A stretch of DNA of 8,349 nt from Candidatus Competibacteraceae bacterium. GTDB lineage: Bacteria; Pseudomonadota; Gammaproteobacteria; Competibacterales; Competibacteraceae. The notes beneath the pieces are model-generated. The model was not told the origin of the DNA, did not search any database, and was given only the letters and a program-made list of their open reading frames with translations. The stretch lies in contig JAGRHM010000405.1 in NCBI GenBank assembly GCA_020445005.1, positions 1-8,349 on the forward strand. Reading direction: 5' to 3'. Each line of letters starts with the position of its first letter. The first letter of the stretch is position 1. A program made the position numbers and the translations under genes. Of the stretch, positions 1 through 5,789 are shown one piece after another.

Positions 1-104
1 CATCGGTTATGCCATCGACATCGGCACAGTGCTCAGAGCGTTTGCTAAGGATCTACCGCACAATTAATCCTGTGCAACCATGTTCGCGGAGATTTAGGAA
101 ACGA
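1..104. other. Non-coding tail downstream of rnfH
   Basis: This is the left edge of the window, beyond the rnfH stop codon. On the minus strand every ATG in it either meets a stop within a few codons or leaves the window at once, so no downstream gene can be supported. The only structure seen is a short inverted repeat, GCACA at 58-62 and TGTGC at 71-75, around an 8-base AT-rich loop. A 5-bp stem without a following T-run is too weak to call a terminator. Confidence 0.5.
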
Positions 105-392
105 TCAATCGTCGTCATCCTCATCATCCAGAGCGATTTTTCGTTGGGGGATGGTCTTGGGGTCGACAGTAATCGGTCGGTAAATTTCCACCCGATCGCC
201 GGCTTCCAGCGGTGCGGTAAGTTTGGTGATTTTGCCGAAAACGCCGATCCGCTGCTTTTTAAGATTCAGATGTGGGCAACGGGTCAAAACGCCAGAGGAC
301 TCAATCGCCTGTTGCACCGTACTTCCTTCTGGTACGTCCACGGACAGCCAGAGCTGTTGTCCCGGCTCGGCATAAGCAACGCTGACTTGCAT
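105..392 (-). CDS. rnfH: RnfH, ubiquitin-like RnfH family protein
   Basis: Small soluble protein of the RnfH (UPF0125, YfjF-like) family with a beta-grasp fold. It is often the last gene of rnf operons linked to nitrogen fixation, and its biochemical role is not settled. The translation has the family signature: an N-terminal VSVAYAEP strand, a central VQQAIESSGVL helix and the closing GDRVEIYRPITVDPK motif. From the ATG used here the protein is 95 residues, usual for the family. This start has an AGGAGG ribosome-binding site just upstream, whereas the longer frame would open with an unsupported TTG at 425. It lies 60 bp after rnfE and is probably cotranscribed. The C-terminus is strikingly acidic (LDDEDDDD), whereas the E. 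coli homologue, as I recall it, ends in a basic tail. Confidence 0.9.
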   Translation of the reverse strand: MQVSVAYAEPGQQLWLSVDVPEGSTVQQAIESSGVLTRCPHLNLKKQRIGVFGKITKLTAPLEAGDRVEIYRPITVDPKTIPQRKIALDDEDDDD

Positions 393-396
393 ATAT

Positions 397-402
397 CCTC
401 CT
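397..402 (-). promoter_or_regulatory. Shine-Dalgarno site of rnfH
   Basis: On the minus strand AGGAGG lies 4 bases before the ATG at 392. It is one of the best ribosome-binding sites in the operon, and it decides the rnfH start against the upstream in-frame TTG. It suggests that rnfH is translated independently, since the gene is not overlapped with or coupled to rnfE. Confidence 0.8.
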
Positions 403-423
403 AATCTAAGAATAAAATATTGC

Positions 424-448
424 AACTATGGATTCCGGATTCGTAGTT
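424..448 (-). other. Imperfect inverted repeat between rnfE and rnfH
   Basis: Arms AACTA (424-428) and TAGTT (444-448) enclose further partly complementary bases around TCCGG. On the transcribed strand the stem is 10 positions with two mismatches. It sits in the only sizeable gap of the operon, 60 bp. There is no T-run, so it is not a classical terminator. It could be an RNA processing or stabilising element, or chance. Confidence 0.25.
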
Positions 449-452
449 CCAA

Positions 453-1127
453 TTAAGGGACACTGCAATGAAATTCTTCTTTTACTCCTTTCTTTTCCAT
501 CACCCGCTCCATGCCCCGTTTACCGGCCAGCAGGAACCCCAGCACCAGAAACCCGCCCGGTGGTAACAGCATTAGCAGAAAACCCTTGTAATCTTGGATT
601 AATGTTGTTTCCAGGAAAGCAAAGCTATCGCCCAGCAACAGCGAGGCATGCGCAAACAATGTGGCGCTGCCTAATACTTCGCGACACCCCCCGATCATCA
701 CCAGCGCCAGTGTCAGACCCAATCCCATGGCCAGGCCATCCGCTGCCGAAGCGGCTACAGGTTGTTTGGAAGCAAATGATTCAGCGCGGCCCAGTACGCA
801 ACAATTGACGACAATCAGCGGAATAAATAATCCTAATACCTTGTATAACTCATGCAGCCAGGCATTAATCGCCATATCCGCTAACGTCACCAATGACGCG
901 ATCAGCAGTACGAAAACCGGAATGCGCACTTGGTCAACGATAAATTGCCGCAAGCTGGCAATCACGACGTTAGCGGCGAGTAACACGCCAGTAGTGGCCA
1001 AACCCATACCCAGACCGTTGGTGGCGGTGGTCGTAACCGCCATCAACGGACACAATGCCAGCATCTGGGCGAACACCACATTGTTGTTCCATAAACCATC
1101 GGCGAAGATGCCGCGATAATCGTTCAT
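453..1127 (-). CDS. rnfE: RnfE, membrane subunit of the Rnf electron transport complex
   Basis: Integral membrane subunit of Rnf (224 residues, about six transmembrane helices), homologous and topologically inverted relative to RnfA. In this family paired cysteines of RnfA and RnfE bind an iron-sulfur cluster inside the membrane that carries electrons across it. The expected ligands are present: Cys26 in LALCPLMAVT and Cys109 in VVNCCVLGRAE. An extra cysteine, Cys110, directly follows the second ligand. The GGCREVLGSATLF motif near residue 146 is also typical of RnfE. The ATG overlaps the rnfG stop by one base (TGATG), so translation is probably coupled. A purine-rich AAGGGGAAAG precedes it inside rnfG. 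The protein ends in a charged cytoplasmic tail (GKRGMERVMEKKG). Confidence 0.96.
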   Translation of the reverse strand: MNDYRGIFADGLWNNNVVFAQMLALCPLMAVTTTATNGLGMGLATTGVLLAANVVIASLRQFIVDQVRIPVFVLLIASLVTLADMAINAWLHELYKVLGLFIPLIVVNCCVLGRAESFASKQPVAASAADGLAMGLGLTLALVMIGGCREVLGSATLFAHASLLLGDSFAFLETTLIQDYKGFLLMLLPPGGFLVLGFLLAGKRGMERVMEKKGVKEEFHCSVP

Positions 1128-1774
1128 CAGTCTTTCCCCTTACTCGATTCATCCAGTAGCATCGCGCGATGGCGGGCGAAAAATTCCAATCCGCCTTTAA
1201 CCGCCTTGACCACGGATCGCGGAGTAATAGTAGCGCCAGTGAATTGATCGAACACGCCGCCATCCTTCTTAACTCCCCACTGTTCTACCGGCGGATCGCT
1301 CAGCGAACGACCATTGAACCCAAGAATCCAGTCGGATTTAGTCGTCTCAATTTTGTCGCCTAAACCTGGCGTTTCGGAATGGCTAATTACGCGCACTCCC
1401 AACAAAGTCCCTTGACGGTCGACGCCGATCACCATGACCATTTCCGTGCTACCGTAGCCCGGCGCAGTGATCTGGTAGCAGACCGCCTGCACTTGACCTT
1501 CGCGCCGCGCTCGATAAACCACAACGGTCCGGTTGCCATCATTGACGGTTACTGTATCTCGAACGAGATCATTATCGTAGTAGCGGGCTGGAACCACTTG
1601 TTGCAGAGTGGCTTGTAAATCCTCCAGTTGGCGCTGGGCGATATCGGCGTGGGTCAACCAGTCGGCGACACTGATGGTGGTGCTGACCAGCAGGGCCACC
1701 CCACCCAGCAAGGCGGCGTGATAACCCAGGGTTTGCCGACCTTCCGGTTTTAACCAGTGACGAAGCGTAATCAT
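1127..1774 (-). CDS. rnfG: RnfG, covalent-FMN subunit of the Rnf complex
   Basis: Membrane-anchored, periplasm-facing Rnf subunit with an FMN-binding domain. Residues about 15-40 form a single hydrophobic anchor (ALLGGVALLVSTTISVADWL). The conserved flavinylation motif is FTGAT at residues 178-182, where Thr182 should carry FMN through a phosphoester bond, as shown for RnfG/NqrC homologues. HSETPGLGDKI (residues 132-142) is a further family signature. At 215 residues the length is normal. Attachment of FMN needs an ApbE/RnfF flavin transferase, which is not in the window and must be encoded elsewhere. The gene starts on an ATGA overlap with the rnfD stop, and GGGAG lies 9 bases before the ATG. 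Confidence 0.96.
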   Translation of the reverse strand: MITLRHWLKPEGRQTLGYHAALLGGVALLVSTTISVADWLTHADIAQRQLEDLQATLQQVVPARYYDNDLVRDTVTVNDGNRTVVVYRARREGQVQAVCYQITAPGYGSTEMVMVIGVDRQGTLLGVRVISHSETPGLGDKIETTKSDWILGFNGRSLSDPPVEQWGVKKDGGVFDQFTGATITPRSVVKAVKGGLEFFARHRAMLLDESSKGKD

Positions 1775-2889
1775 CGTGAGCCGCTCCCGGCATCTCGTCC
1801 CATAGCGGCGTGTTTGGCTCGTTCCGAAATCGGTCGGGATTGACCGCTCCAGGTGCGTCCGTAGGCGCGCGGGCGGAGGTAATGATCAACCAATGGCGTA
1901 GCGGCATTCATCAACACCACAGCGAACGCTACGCCTTCGGGGTAACCGCCCCAGGTGCGGATAATGTAGACCAGCGCGCCGCACCCGATGCCGAACACGA
2001 TTTGTCCGCCCCGCGAAACGGGCGAAGTCACTGGATCAGTAGCGATGAAGAACGCACCCAGCATCAGGCCGCCTGACAGAACATGCAACACCGGATCAGC
2101 AAAGCGTTCGGCATTAAGCCAGTGAAAACCACTGGCTAACACTAATACGGCGCCGAGCATCGCGACCGGGATATACCAGGTAATCGCCTTTCGCCATAAC
2201 AACCATAACCCTCCCATCAGAACCAGGATCGCCGATGTTTCCCCCAGGCTGCCGCCCGTCCAACCGATGGCGGCGAACCCGGTATGATAGTGTTCCGGCA
2301 AAATCTGACTTAAAGCATGATTCATCACCAGTTCGGTGCGGGCATAACCAAGAATGGTAGCGCCGGTGACGCCATCCGCGATTTCGGAATGGCCGAAGGT
2401 AATCAGCAATCCCTCCAGGAAACCAGGCGCGGAACCGGACAGCCAGGGATGCGGCTCTAGCCAGGTCGTCATTTCTACCGGGAACGACACCAGCAGCATC
2501 ACCCGCGCCAGCATCGCCGGATTGAAAACGTTTTGTCCCGTGCCGCCAAACACCTGTTTACCGACGATGATGGCGAAACCGCCGCCGACAGCGCCGATCC
2601 ACCACGGCGCCCAAGGCGGAAGCGACAAAGCCAGCAAGACTCCGGTTAGCAACGCCGTACCATCCATGAGGCCGAGCCGAACGGAACGCCCGGCCAACCA
2701 TAGGCAACCTGCCTCACACAACAGACAGACTATCAGGGTGACTATCAGGAGGTTCACCGCCGGCCAGCCGAATAGCACGACGCCATACAAAACAGCCGGC
2801 AGGAGCGCCAGCAGAACCAGACCCATCAACCGCGAGACGCTATCGCCATCATGAGCATGGGGAGCGCCGGCTACTGGATTGATGTTCAT
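1771..2889 (-). CDS. rnfD: RnfD, flavoprotein membrane subunit of the Rnf complex
   Basis: Large integral membrane subunit (372 residues, many hydrophobic helices) related to NqrB. It is thought to take part in coupling electron flow to ion transport. The flavinylation motif is VTGAT at residues 174-178, with Thr178 the expected FMN attachment residue. Other family signatures are VGKQVFGGTGQNVFNPA (residues 109-125) and FFIATDPVTSPV near residue 281. After the usual ending LVDHYLRPRAYG it runs about 28 residues further in a polar, basic stretch, somewhat longer than E. coli RsxD as I recall it. The start ATG lies 3 bp after the rnfC stop; AGGA within the rnfC end serves as ribosome-binding site, 7 bases upstream. 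Confidence 0.96.
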   Translation of the reverse strand: MNINPVAGAPHAHDGDSVSRLMGLVLLALLPAVLYGVVLFGWPAVNLLIVTLIVCLLCEAGCLWLAGRSVRLGLMDGTALLTGVLLALSLPPWAPWWIGAVGGGFAIIVGKQVFGGTGQNVFNPAMLARVMLLVSFPVEMTTWLEPHPWLSGSAPGFLEGLLITFGHSEIADGVTGATILGYARTELVMNHALSQILPEHYHTGFAAIGWTGGSLGETSAILVLMGGLWLLWRKAITWYIPVAMLGAVLVLASGFHWLNAERFADPVLHVLSGGLMLGAFFIATDPVTSPVSRGGQIVFGIGCGALVYIIRTWGGYPEGVAFAVVLMNAATPLVDHYLRPRAYGRTWSGQSRPISERAKHAAMGRDAGSGSR

Positions 2890-2892
2890 TCA

Positions 2893-4359
2893 TCAATCCT
2901 CTTCTTCCATCACCACCGCACGCTGTTTCTTCGCCGCTTGACGCTTGGCGGCGGCTTCCGCTTTGGCCTGTTCCGCCCGGGCAAAGCGCGCCTGCCGTTG
3001 TTCCATCAACTCACGAATATGCGCCGATTTGCGCTCCTCGCGTCGTTGTTCCGCCAATTTACCTCTGGCGAAAGCAAAGTATTGCGGCAGCGGAATATGC
3101 GAGGGACAGACATAGGCGCAAGAGCCGCAAGACATGCAGTCGCTCAAGCCTAGCGCCTGAATCCCCGACCAATCCTCGCTGCGCGCCCGCTTGGACAATT
3201 CCAGGGGTAACAAACCCATGGGACAGGCTTCCACACAGCGCCCACAGCGGATACAGGGCGACGCGGGTTGCGCCTCGCCCGCTTCAGCGGCGGTCAGGGC
3301 CAAAATGCCATTCGTCCCCTTGATCACCGGTACTTCAACACCGGGCAAGGGTTGTCCCATCATCGGCCCGCCCATCAACAATCGGGCGCAGTCTTTGCTC
3401 ACGCCGCCGCAATAATTCAGCAAATCAACGGCTAACGCACCGAGAGGCACTTCGAGATTGCGCGGTTCCGCAACCGCCCCACCGCTTACGGTGACAATGC
3501 GCGAAATCAGCGGCTGACCATAGCGCAACGCCCGATGCACCGAGTAAGCCGTACCGACGTTATGCACCAGCAATCCGGTGTCAGTGCCGCGTCCACCCGA
3601 CGGAGTTTCCAAACCGCTCAGCAATTGAATCAACTGCTTGGCCGAACCGGCTGGATAGCGGCTGGGTAAGCTCAACACGGTCATGCGGGCATCGTTCTGA
3701 CAGGCGTCGCGCATCGCCTGAACCGCCTCCGGCTTATTATCTTCGATAGCGATCAAGGCGCGCGGCGCTTGCAAGGCGTGCAACATAATAGCGGCCCCAT
3801 CGACAATCTCTGTGGCCCGTTCCCGCATCAAGCGATCGTCGCAAGTCACATACGGCTCACATTCAGCGCCGTTGACCACCAGCGTATGGACGCCAGCCTG
3901 ACGCGCTTTGCTGAGCTTGACCGACGCCGGGAAATTGGCCCCGCCCATACCGACAATGCCCGCTGCGCCGACTTGCCGAGCGACTTCTTCAGGCGTGCGG
4001 CTGAACGGATCAGGTGGCGGTTCGCTCTCAACCCAATGCTCCTCGCCATCGGTATCGAGAACGATGGTAGGCAACGGCAACCCCGAAGCATGTGGCGCGG
4101 TAAAGTCGCCGATTGCAGTGACCGTGCCAGAGCTGGGCGCGTGGAGCGGCGCGGAGGTCACGCCATGTTCGCGGGCCAGCAACTCGCCCTTGGCAACTTT
4201 CTGGCCGACGGTCACCACCGGCAATGCTGGTGCTCCCGCATGTTGTTGCAGCGGAATATAAAGGCGCGGCGGCAAGGGCAGAACTTCGATGCTCCGATCG
4301 GCGCTGAGATGTTTTTGGCTGGGCGGATGGACGCCGCCCCGGAATGTATGAAGGCGCAT
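2893..4359 (-). CDS. rnfC: RnfC, NADH-oxidising iron-sulfur subunit of the Rnf complex
   Basis: Peripheral cytoplasmic subunit expected to bind NADH and FMN and feed electrons into the complex, related to NqrF/Nuo51-type flavoproteins. The N-terminal RnfC domain begins with TFRGGVHPP. The nucleotide/flavin region carries GIVGMGGANFP (135-144) and NGAECEPY (163-170), followed by an SLBB-like region. Two [4Fe-4S] motifs follow: Cys369, 372, 375 and 379, and Cys408, 411, 414 and 418, all intact. After residue 430 the protein ends in a charged, Ala/Arg/Lys/Glu-rich helical tail of about 58 residues. E. coli RsxC is much longer because of an alanine-rich repeat extension, which is absent here. Total 488 residues. 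The start follows rnfB by 3 bp, with AGGAG 8 bases upstream. Confidence 0.97.
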   Translation of the reverse strand: MRLHTFRGGVHPPSQKHLSADRSIEVLPLPPRLYIPLQQHAGAPALPVVTVGQKVAKGELLAREHGVTSAPLHAPSSGTVTAIGDFTAPHASGLPLPTIVLDTDGEEHWVESEPPPDPFSRTPEEVARQVGAAGIVGMGGANFPASVKLSKARQAGVHTLVVNGAECEPYVTCDDRLMRERATEIVDGAAIMLHALQAPRALIAIEDNKPEAVQAMRDACQNDARMTVLSLPSRYPAGSAKQLIQLLSGLETPSGGRGTDTGLLVHNVGTAYSVHRALRYGQPLISRIVTVSGGAVAEPRNLEVPLGALAVDLLNYCGGVSKDCARLLMGGPMMGQPLPGVEVPVIKGTNGILALTAAEAGEAQPASPCIRCGRCVEACPMGLLPLELSKRARSEDWSGIQALGLSDCMSCGSCAYVCPSHIPLPQYFAFARGKLAEQRREERKSAHIRELMEQRQARFARAEQAKAEAAAKRQAAKKQRAVVMEEED

Positions 4360-4362
4360 CGC

Positions 4363-4890
4363 TTATACTCCTGCCAGCATCGGCTTAGGCCAGTACCAGG
4401 TAGCGAAGGTGGGGGTCTGGGGATGCAGTTGCAGACACTCGGTCGGACAGACGTCGACACAAAGTCCACAGCCCATGCAGGCTTCCTGGAAGACCGCATG
4501 AATCTGTTTAGGCGCGCCGATAATGGCGTCCGTCGGACAGCGCTTGCCGCAATGGGCGCAACCAATGCAACGACTTTCATCAATCTGGGCCAACAGAGGC
4601 GGACCATCAGCAGCGATCTCCAAAGTCCGTCCTAATTTCACCGCCAGCGTTCGCGCCAGGACTGAACCACCCGGCGGGCATAAGGCCGGTGAAGCAGCGC
4701 CCGCTATCAGGGCGTCCGCCGCGCCGCCGCAACCGGGGTAACCACATTGCCCGCAATTGACGCCGGGCAACAGTTCCATGATTTCCTCGCGCAGAGCGTT
4801 ACCCTGCGTCTGAAAAAGACGAGCGGCTAAACTCAATAGTAACCCCGATAGCAGGCCAAGACTGGTCAAGGTGGTAATGGCAGCAATCAT
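4363..4890 (-). CDS. rnfB: RnfB, ferredoxin-like iron-sulfur subunit of the Rnf complex
   Basis: Membrane-anchored iron-sulfur protein thought to pass electrons from the complex to, or from, soluble ferredoxin or flavodoxin. An N-terminal hydrophobic anchor covers about residues 2-25. A four-cysteine Fe-S domain follows, with Cys46, 49, 54 and 71 (CGQCGYPGCGG motif). Then come two [4Fe-4S] ferredoxin motifs: Cys108, 111, 114 and 118, and Cys138, 141, 144 and 148. All twelve ligands are present. At 175 residues it is of normal proteobacterial length. The gene is 15 bp downstream of rnfA. An AAGGAG sequence overlapping the rnfA stop region is about 10 bases before the ATG. Confidence 0.97.
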   Translation of the reverse strand: MIAAITTLTSLGLLSGLLLSLAARLFQTQGNALREEIMELLPGVNCGQCGYPGCGGAADALIAGAASPALCPPGGSVLARTLAVKLGRTLEIAADGPPLLAQIDESRCIGCAHCGKRCPTDAIIGAPKQIHAVFQEACMGCGLCVDVCPTECLQLHPQTPTFATWYWPKPMLAGV

Positions 4891-4905
4891 GTTTTCTACA
4901 CTCCT

Positions 4906-5487
4906 TTAACGGACGGGCAAACCGACAAAACCCATGAACGCCAGCGCCAACAGGCCAGCGGTAATAAAAGCGATGGGGGCACCGGCAAAGGCGGCAGGCA
5001 CGCTGGCCAGCGCCAGTCGCTCCCGAATTCCAGCGAAGAGCGCCATCACCAATGTGAATCCGAGCGCTGATCCAAAGCCATACAATAGACTGCTTAGAAA
5101 GTCGTGCTTCTGCTGGACATTCAACAACGCCATGCCAAACACTGCGCAATTCGTGGTGATCAGCGGCAGATAGATGCCCAGGGCCTGGTAAAGACTGGGG
5201 CTGGCCTTGCGGACAAACATCTCGGTAAATTGAACGAGAGCGGCAATGACCAAGATAAAGGCCAGGATGCGCAGGAACTGGATATCCAACGGAACCAGAA
5301 TGTAGTGCTCTAACAACCAACTGGCTGTCACCGCCAGGGTTAGCACAAACGTGGTCGCCATCCCCATGCCCAGGGCGGCATCGATTTTGTTGGAAACGCC
5401 CATAAACGGGCATAACCCGAGAAAGCGCACTAGCACTACATTATTAACCAGCGACGCGCCCAGCAGAATGAACAGATAATCGCGCAT
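4906..5487 (-). CDS. rnfA: RnfA, membrane subunit of the Rnf electron transport complex
   Basis: First gene of the rnf operon, encoding a 193-residue protein with about six transmembrane helices, paralogous to RnfE. The cysteines that share the intramembrane iron-sulfur cluster with RnfE are present: Cys26 in [10 protein letters not shown] and Cys114 in TTNCAVFG. The start [19 protein letters not shown] is the conserved family start. A strong GGAGGG ribosome-binding site lies at 5493-5498, five bases before the ATG. A sigma-54 type promoter lies just upstream at 5519-5534, giving an inferred leader of about 21 bases. E. coli rsxA is the housekeeping paralogue (SoxR reduction), but linkage to nifLA and rnfH argues for the nitrogen-fixation type Rnf1. 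Confidence 0.97.
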   Translation of the reverse strand: MRDYLFILLGASLVNNVVLVRFLGLCPFMGVSNKIDAALGMGMATTFVLTLAVTASWLLEHYILVPLDIQFLRILAFILVIAALVQFTEMFVRKASPSLYQALGIYLPLITTNCAVFGMALLNVQQKHDFLSSLLYGFGSALGFTLVMALFAGIRERLALASVPAAFAGAPIAFITAGLLALAFMGFVGLPVR

Positions 5488-5492
5488 AGTAG

Positions 5493-5498
5493 CCCTCC
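5493..5498 (-). promoter_or_regulatory. Shine-Dalgarno site of rnfA
   Basis: On the minus strand GGAGGG stands five bases before the rnfA ATG, a near-ideal spacing. It fixes the rnfA start and suggests efficient translation of the first operon gene, in contrast to the weak site in front of nifL on the other side of the spacer. Confidence 0.8.
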
Positions 5499-5518
5499 AC
5501 GCTCATGAGCTTGTATTT

Positions 5519-5534
5519 CGCAACAATCGCGCCA
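5519..5534 (-). promoter_or_regulatory. Sigma-54 (-24/-12) promoter of the rnf operon
   Basis: Read on the minus strand the sequence is TGGCGC-GATTG-TTGCG. The consensus is TGGCAC-N5-TTGCW; the invariant GG and GC are both present with exactly 10 bases between them. The -12 base falls at 5520, so transcription should begin near 5508, 21 bases before the rnfA ATG. Sigma-54 promoters need an enhancer-binding activator. NifA, encoded across the spacer, is the obvious candidate, and the activator site at 5613-5628 is at a suitable distance. Confidence 0.8.
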
Positions 5535-5612
5535 ATGACGCCATGATTCGCCATTCCCAACATGTTCAATACCTTGTCGGTATCGATTCTGTCTTAGAGC
5601 GCAGTAGAACAT

Positions 5613-5628
5613 TGTGAGGTTTACGACA
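5613..5628. promoter_or_regulatory. NifA upstream activator site (UAS)
   Basis: The sequence TGTGAGGTTTACGACA fits the NifA binding consensus TGT-N4-T-N5-ACA, including the internal T. It is the only full match I found in the spacer. Its centre lies about 112 bp upstream of the inferred rnf start site and about 127 bp upstream of the inferred nifL start site, both within the range usual for NifA activation through DNA looping. A degenerate second site, TGT-N10-GCA, occurs at 5653-5668. Confidence 0.72.
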
Positions 5629-5695
5629 TTTCGCAACAGAAAATGAGGCAATTGTGGTAAATATCGCAGGTTCGGACTCTAGCAAAACACCTGGC

Positions 5696-5719
5696 GCCTG
5701 ATAGCTGCCTGATAGCTGC
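5696..5719. repeat. 11-bp direct tandem repeat
   Basis: The unit CTGATAGCTGC occurs twice head to tail (5698-5708 and 5709-5719), and the 11-base periodicity extends two bases further left. It ends two bases before the -24 element of the nifL promoter. The period is close to one DNA helical turn, so two copies would lie on the same face. It may be a replication-slippage duplication or a binding site; no known motif was recognised. Confidence 0.85.
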
Positions 5720-5721
5720 TT

Positions 5722-5737
5722 TGGCCGATCAATTGCA
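5722..5737 (+). promoter_or_regulatory. Sigma-54 (-24/-12) promoter of nifLA
   Basis: The sequence TGGCCG-ATCAA-TTGCA matches TGGCAC-N5-TTGCA at TGGC and at the full TTGCA, with the GG and GC pairs 10 bases apart. The inferred start site is near 5748, leaving a leader of about 42 bases before the nifL ATG at 5790. K. pneumoniae nifLA also uses a sigma-54 promoter, activated by NtrC. Here no NtrC site was seen, but a NifA site lies upstream, so autoactivation is possible. The two mismatches (CG in place of AC) leave some doubt. Confidence 0.65.
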
Positions 5738-5789
5738 TCCCCTCTGTCCAACCACCTGTTTCAGCCACTTCACTCTGCCGAGCACATCT

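Larger units (their letters stand above)
5488..5789. promoter_or_regulatory. Divergent rnfA-nifL control region
   Basis: This 302-bp spacer separates two divergent transcription units. It contains, left to right, the rnfA ribosome-binding site, a sigma-54 promoter match for rnf (5519-5534), a NifA activator site match (5613-5628), an AT-rich stretch (about 5629-5690), an 11-bp tandem repeat (5696-5719) and a sigma-54 promoter match for nifL (5722-5737). No convincing sigma-70 promoter, NtrC site or IHF site was found by eye. No protein gene is supported inside it. Confidence 0.75.

Noticed and set aside
58..75. Possible rnf operon terminator (GCACA/TGTGC)
   Set aside because: The stem is only 5 bp with an 8-base loop and no T-run on the transcribed strand.
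9..404. Plus-strand open frame of 131 codons at the left edge
   Set aside because: Mostly antisense to rnfH, with no recognisable domain and no ribosome-binding site.
393..425. Longer rnfH starting at TTG 425
   Set aside because: The extra 11 residues do not match the family, and the ATG at 392 has a strong AGGAGG directly upstream.
3769..4635. Long plus-strand open frame of 288 codons opposite rnfC and rnfB
   Set aside because: It lies wholly antisense to two genes with intact iron-sulfur motifs; its translation is low-complexity and resembles no family, so it is a shadow of high-GC coding sequence.
5653..5668. Second NifA site TGT-N10-GCA
   Set aside because: The right arm is GCA in place of ACA and the internal T is absent; noted only as a degenerate half-match.
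5535..5720. NtrC, IHF or sigma-70 promoter elements in the spacer
   Set aside because: No sequence came close to the GCAC-N7-GTGC type NtrC site, the WATCAR-N4-TTR IHF site or a spaced -35/-10 pair by eye; a weight-matrix scan could still find weak ones.
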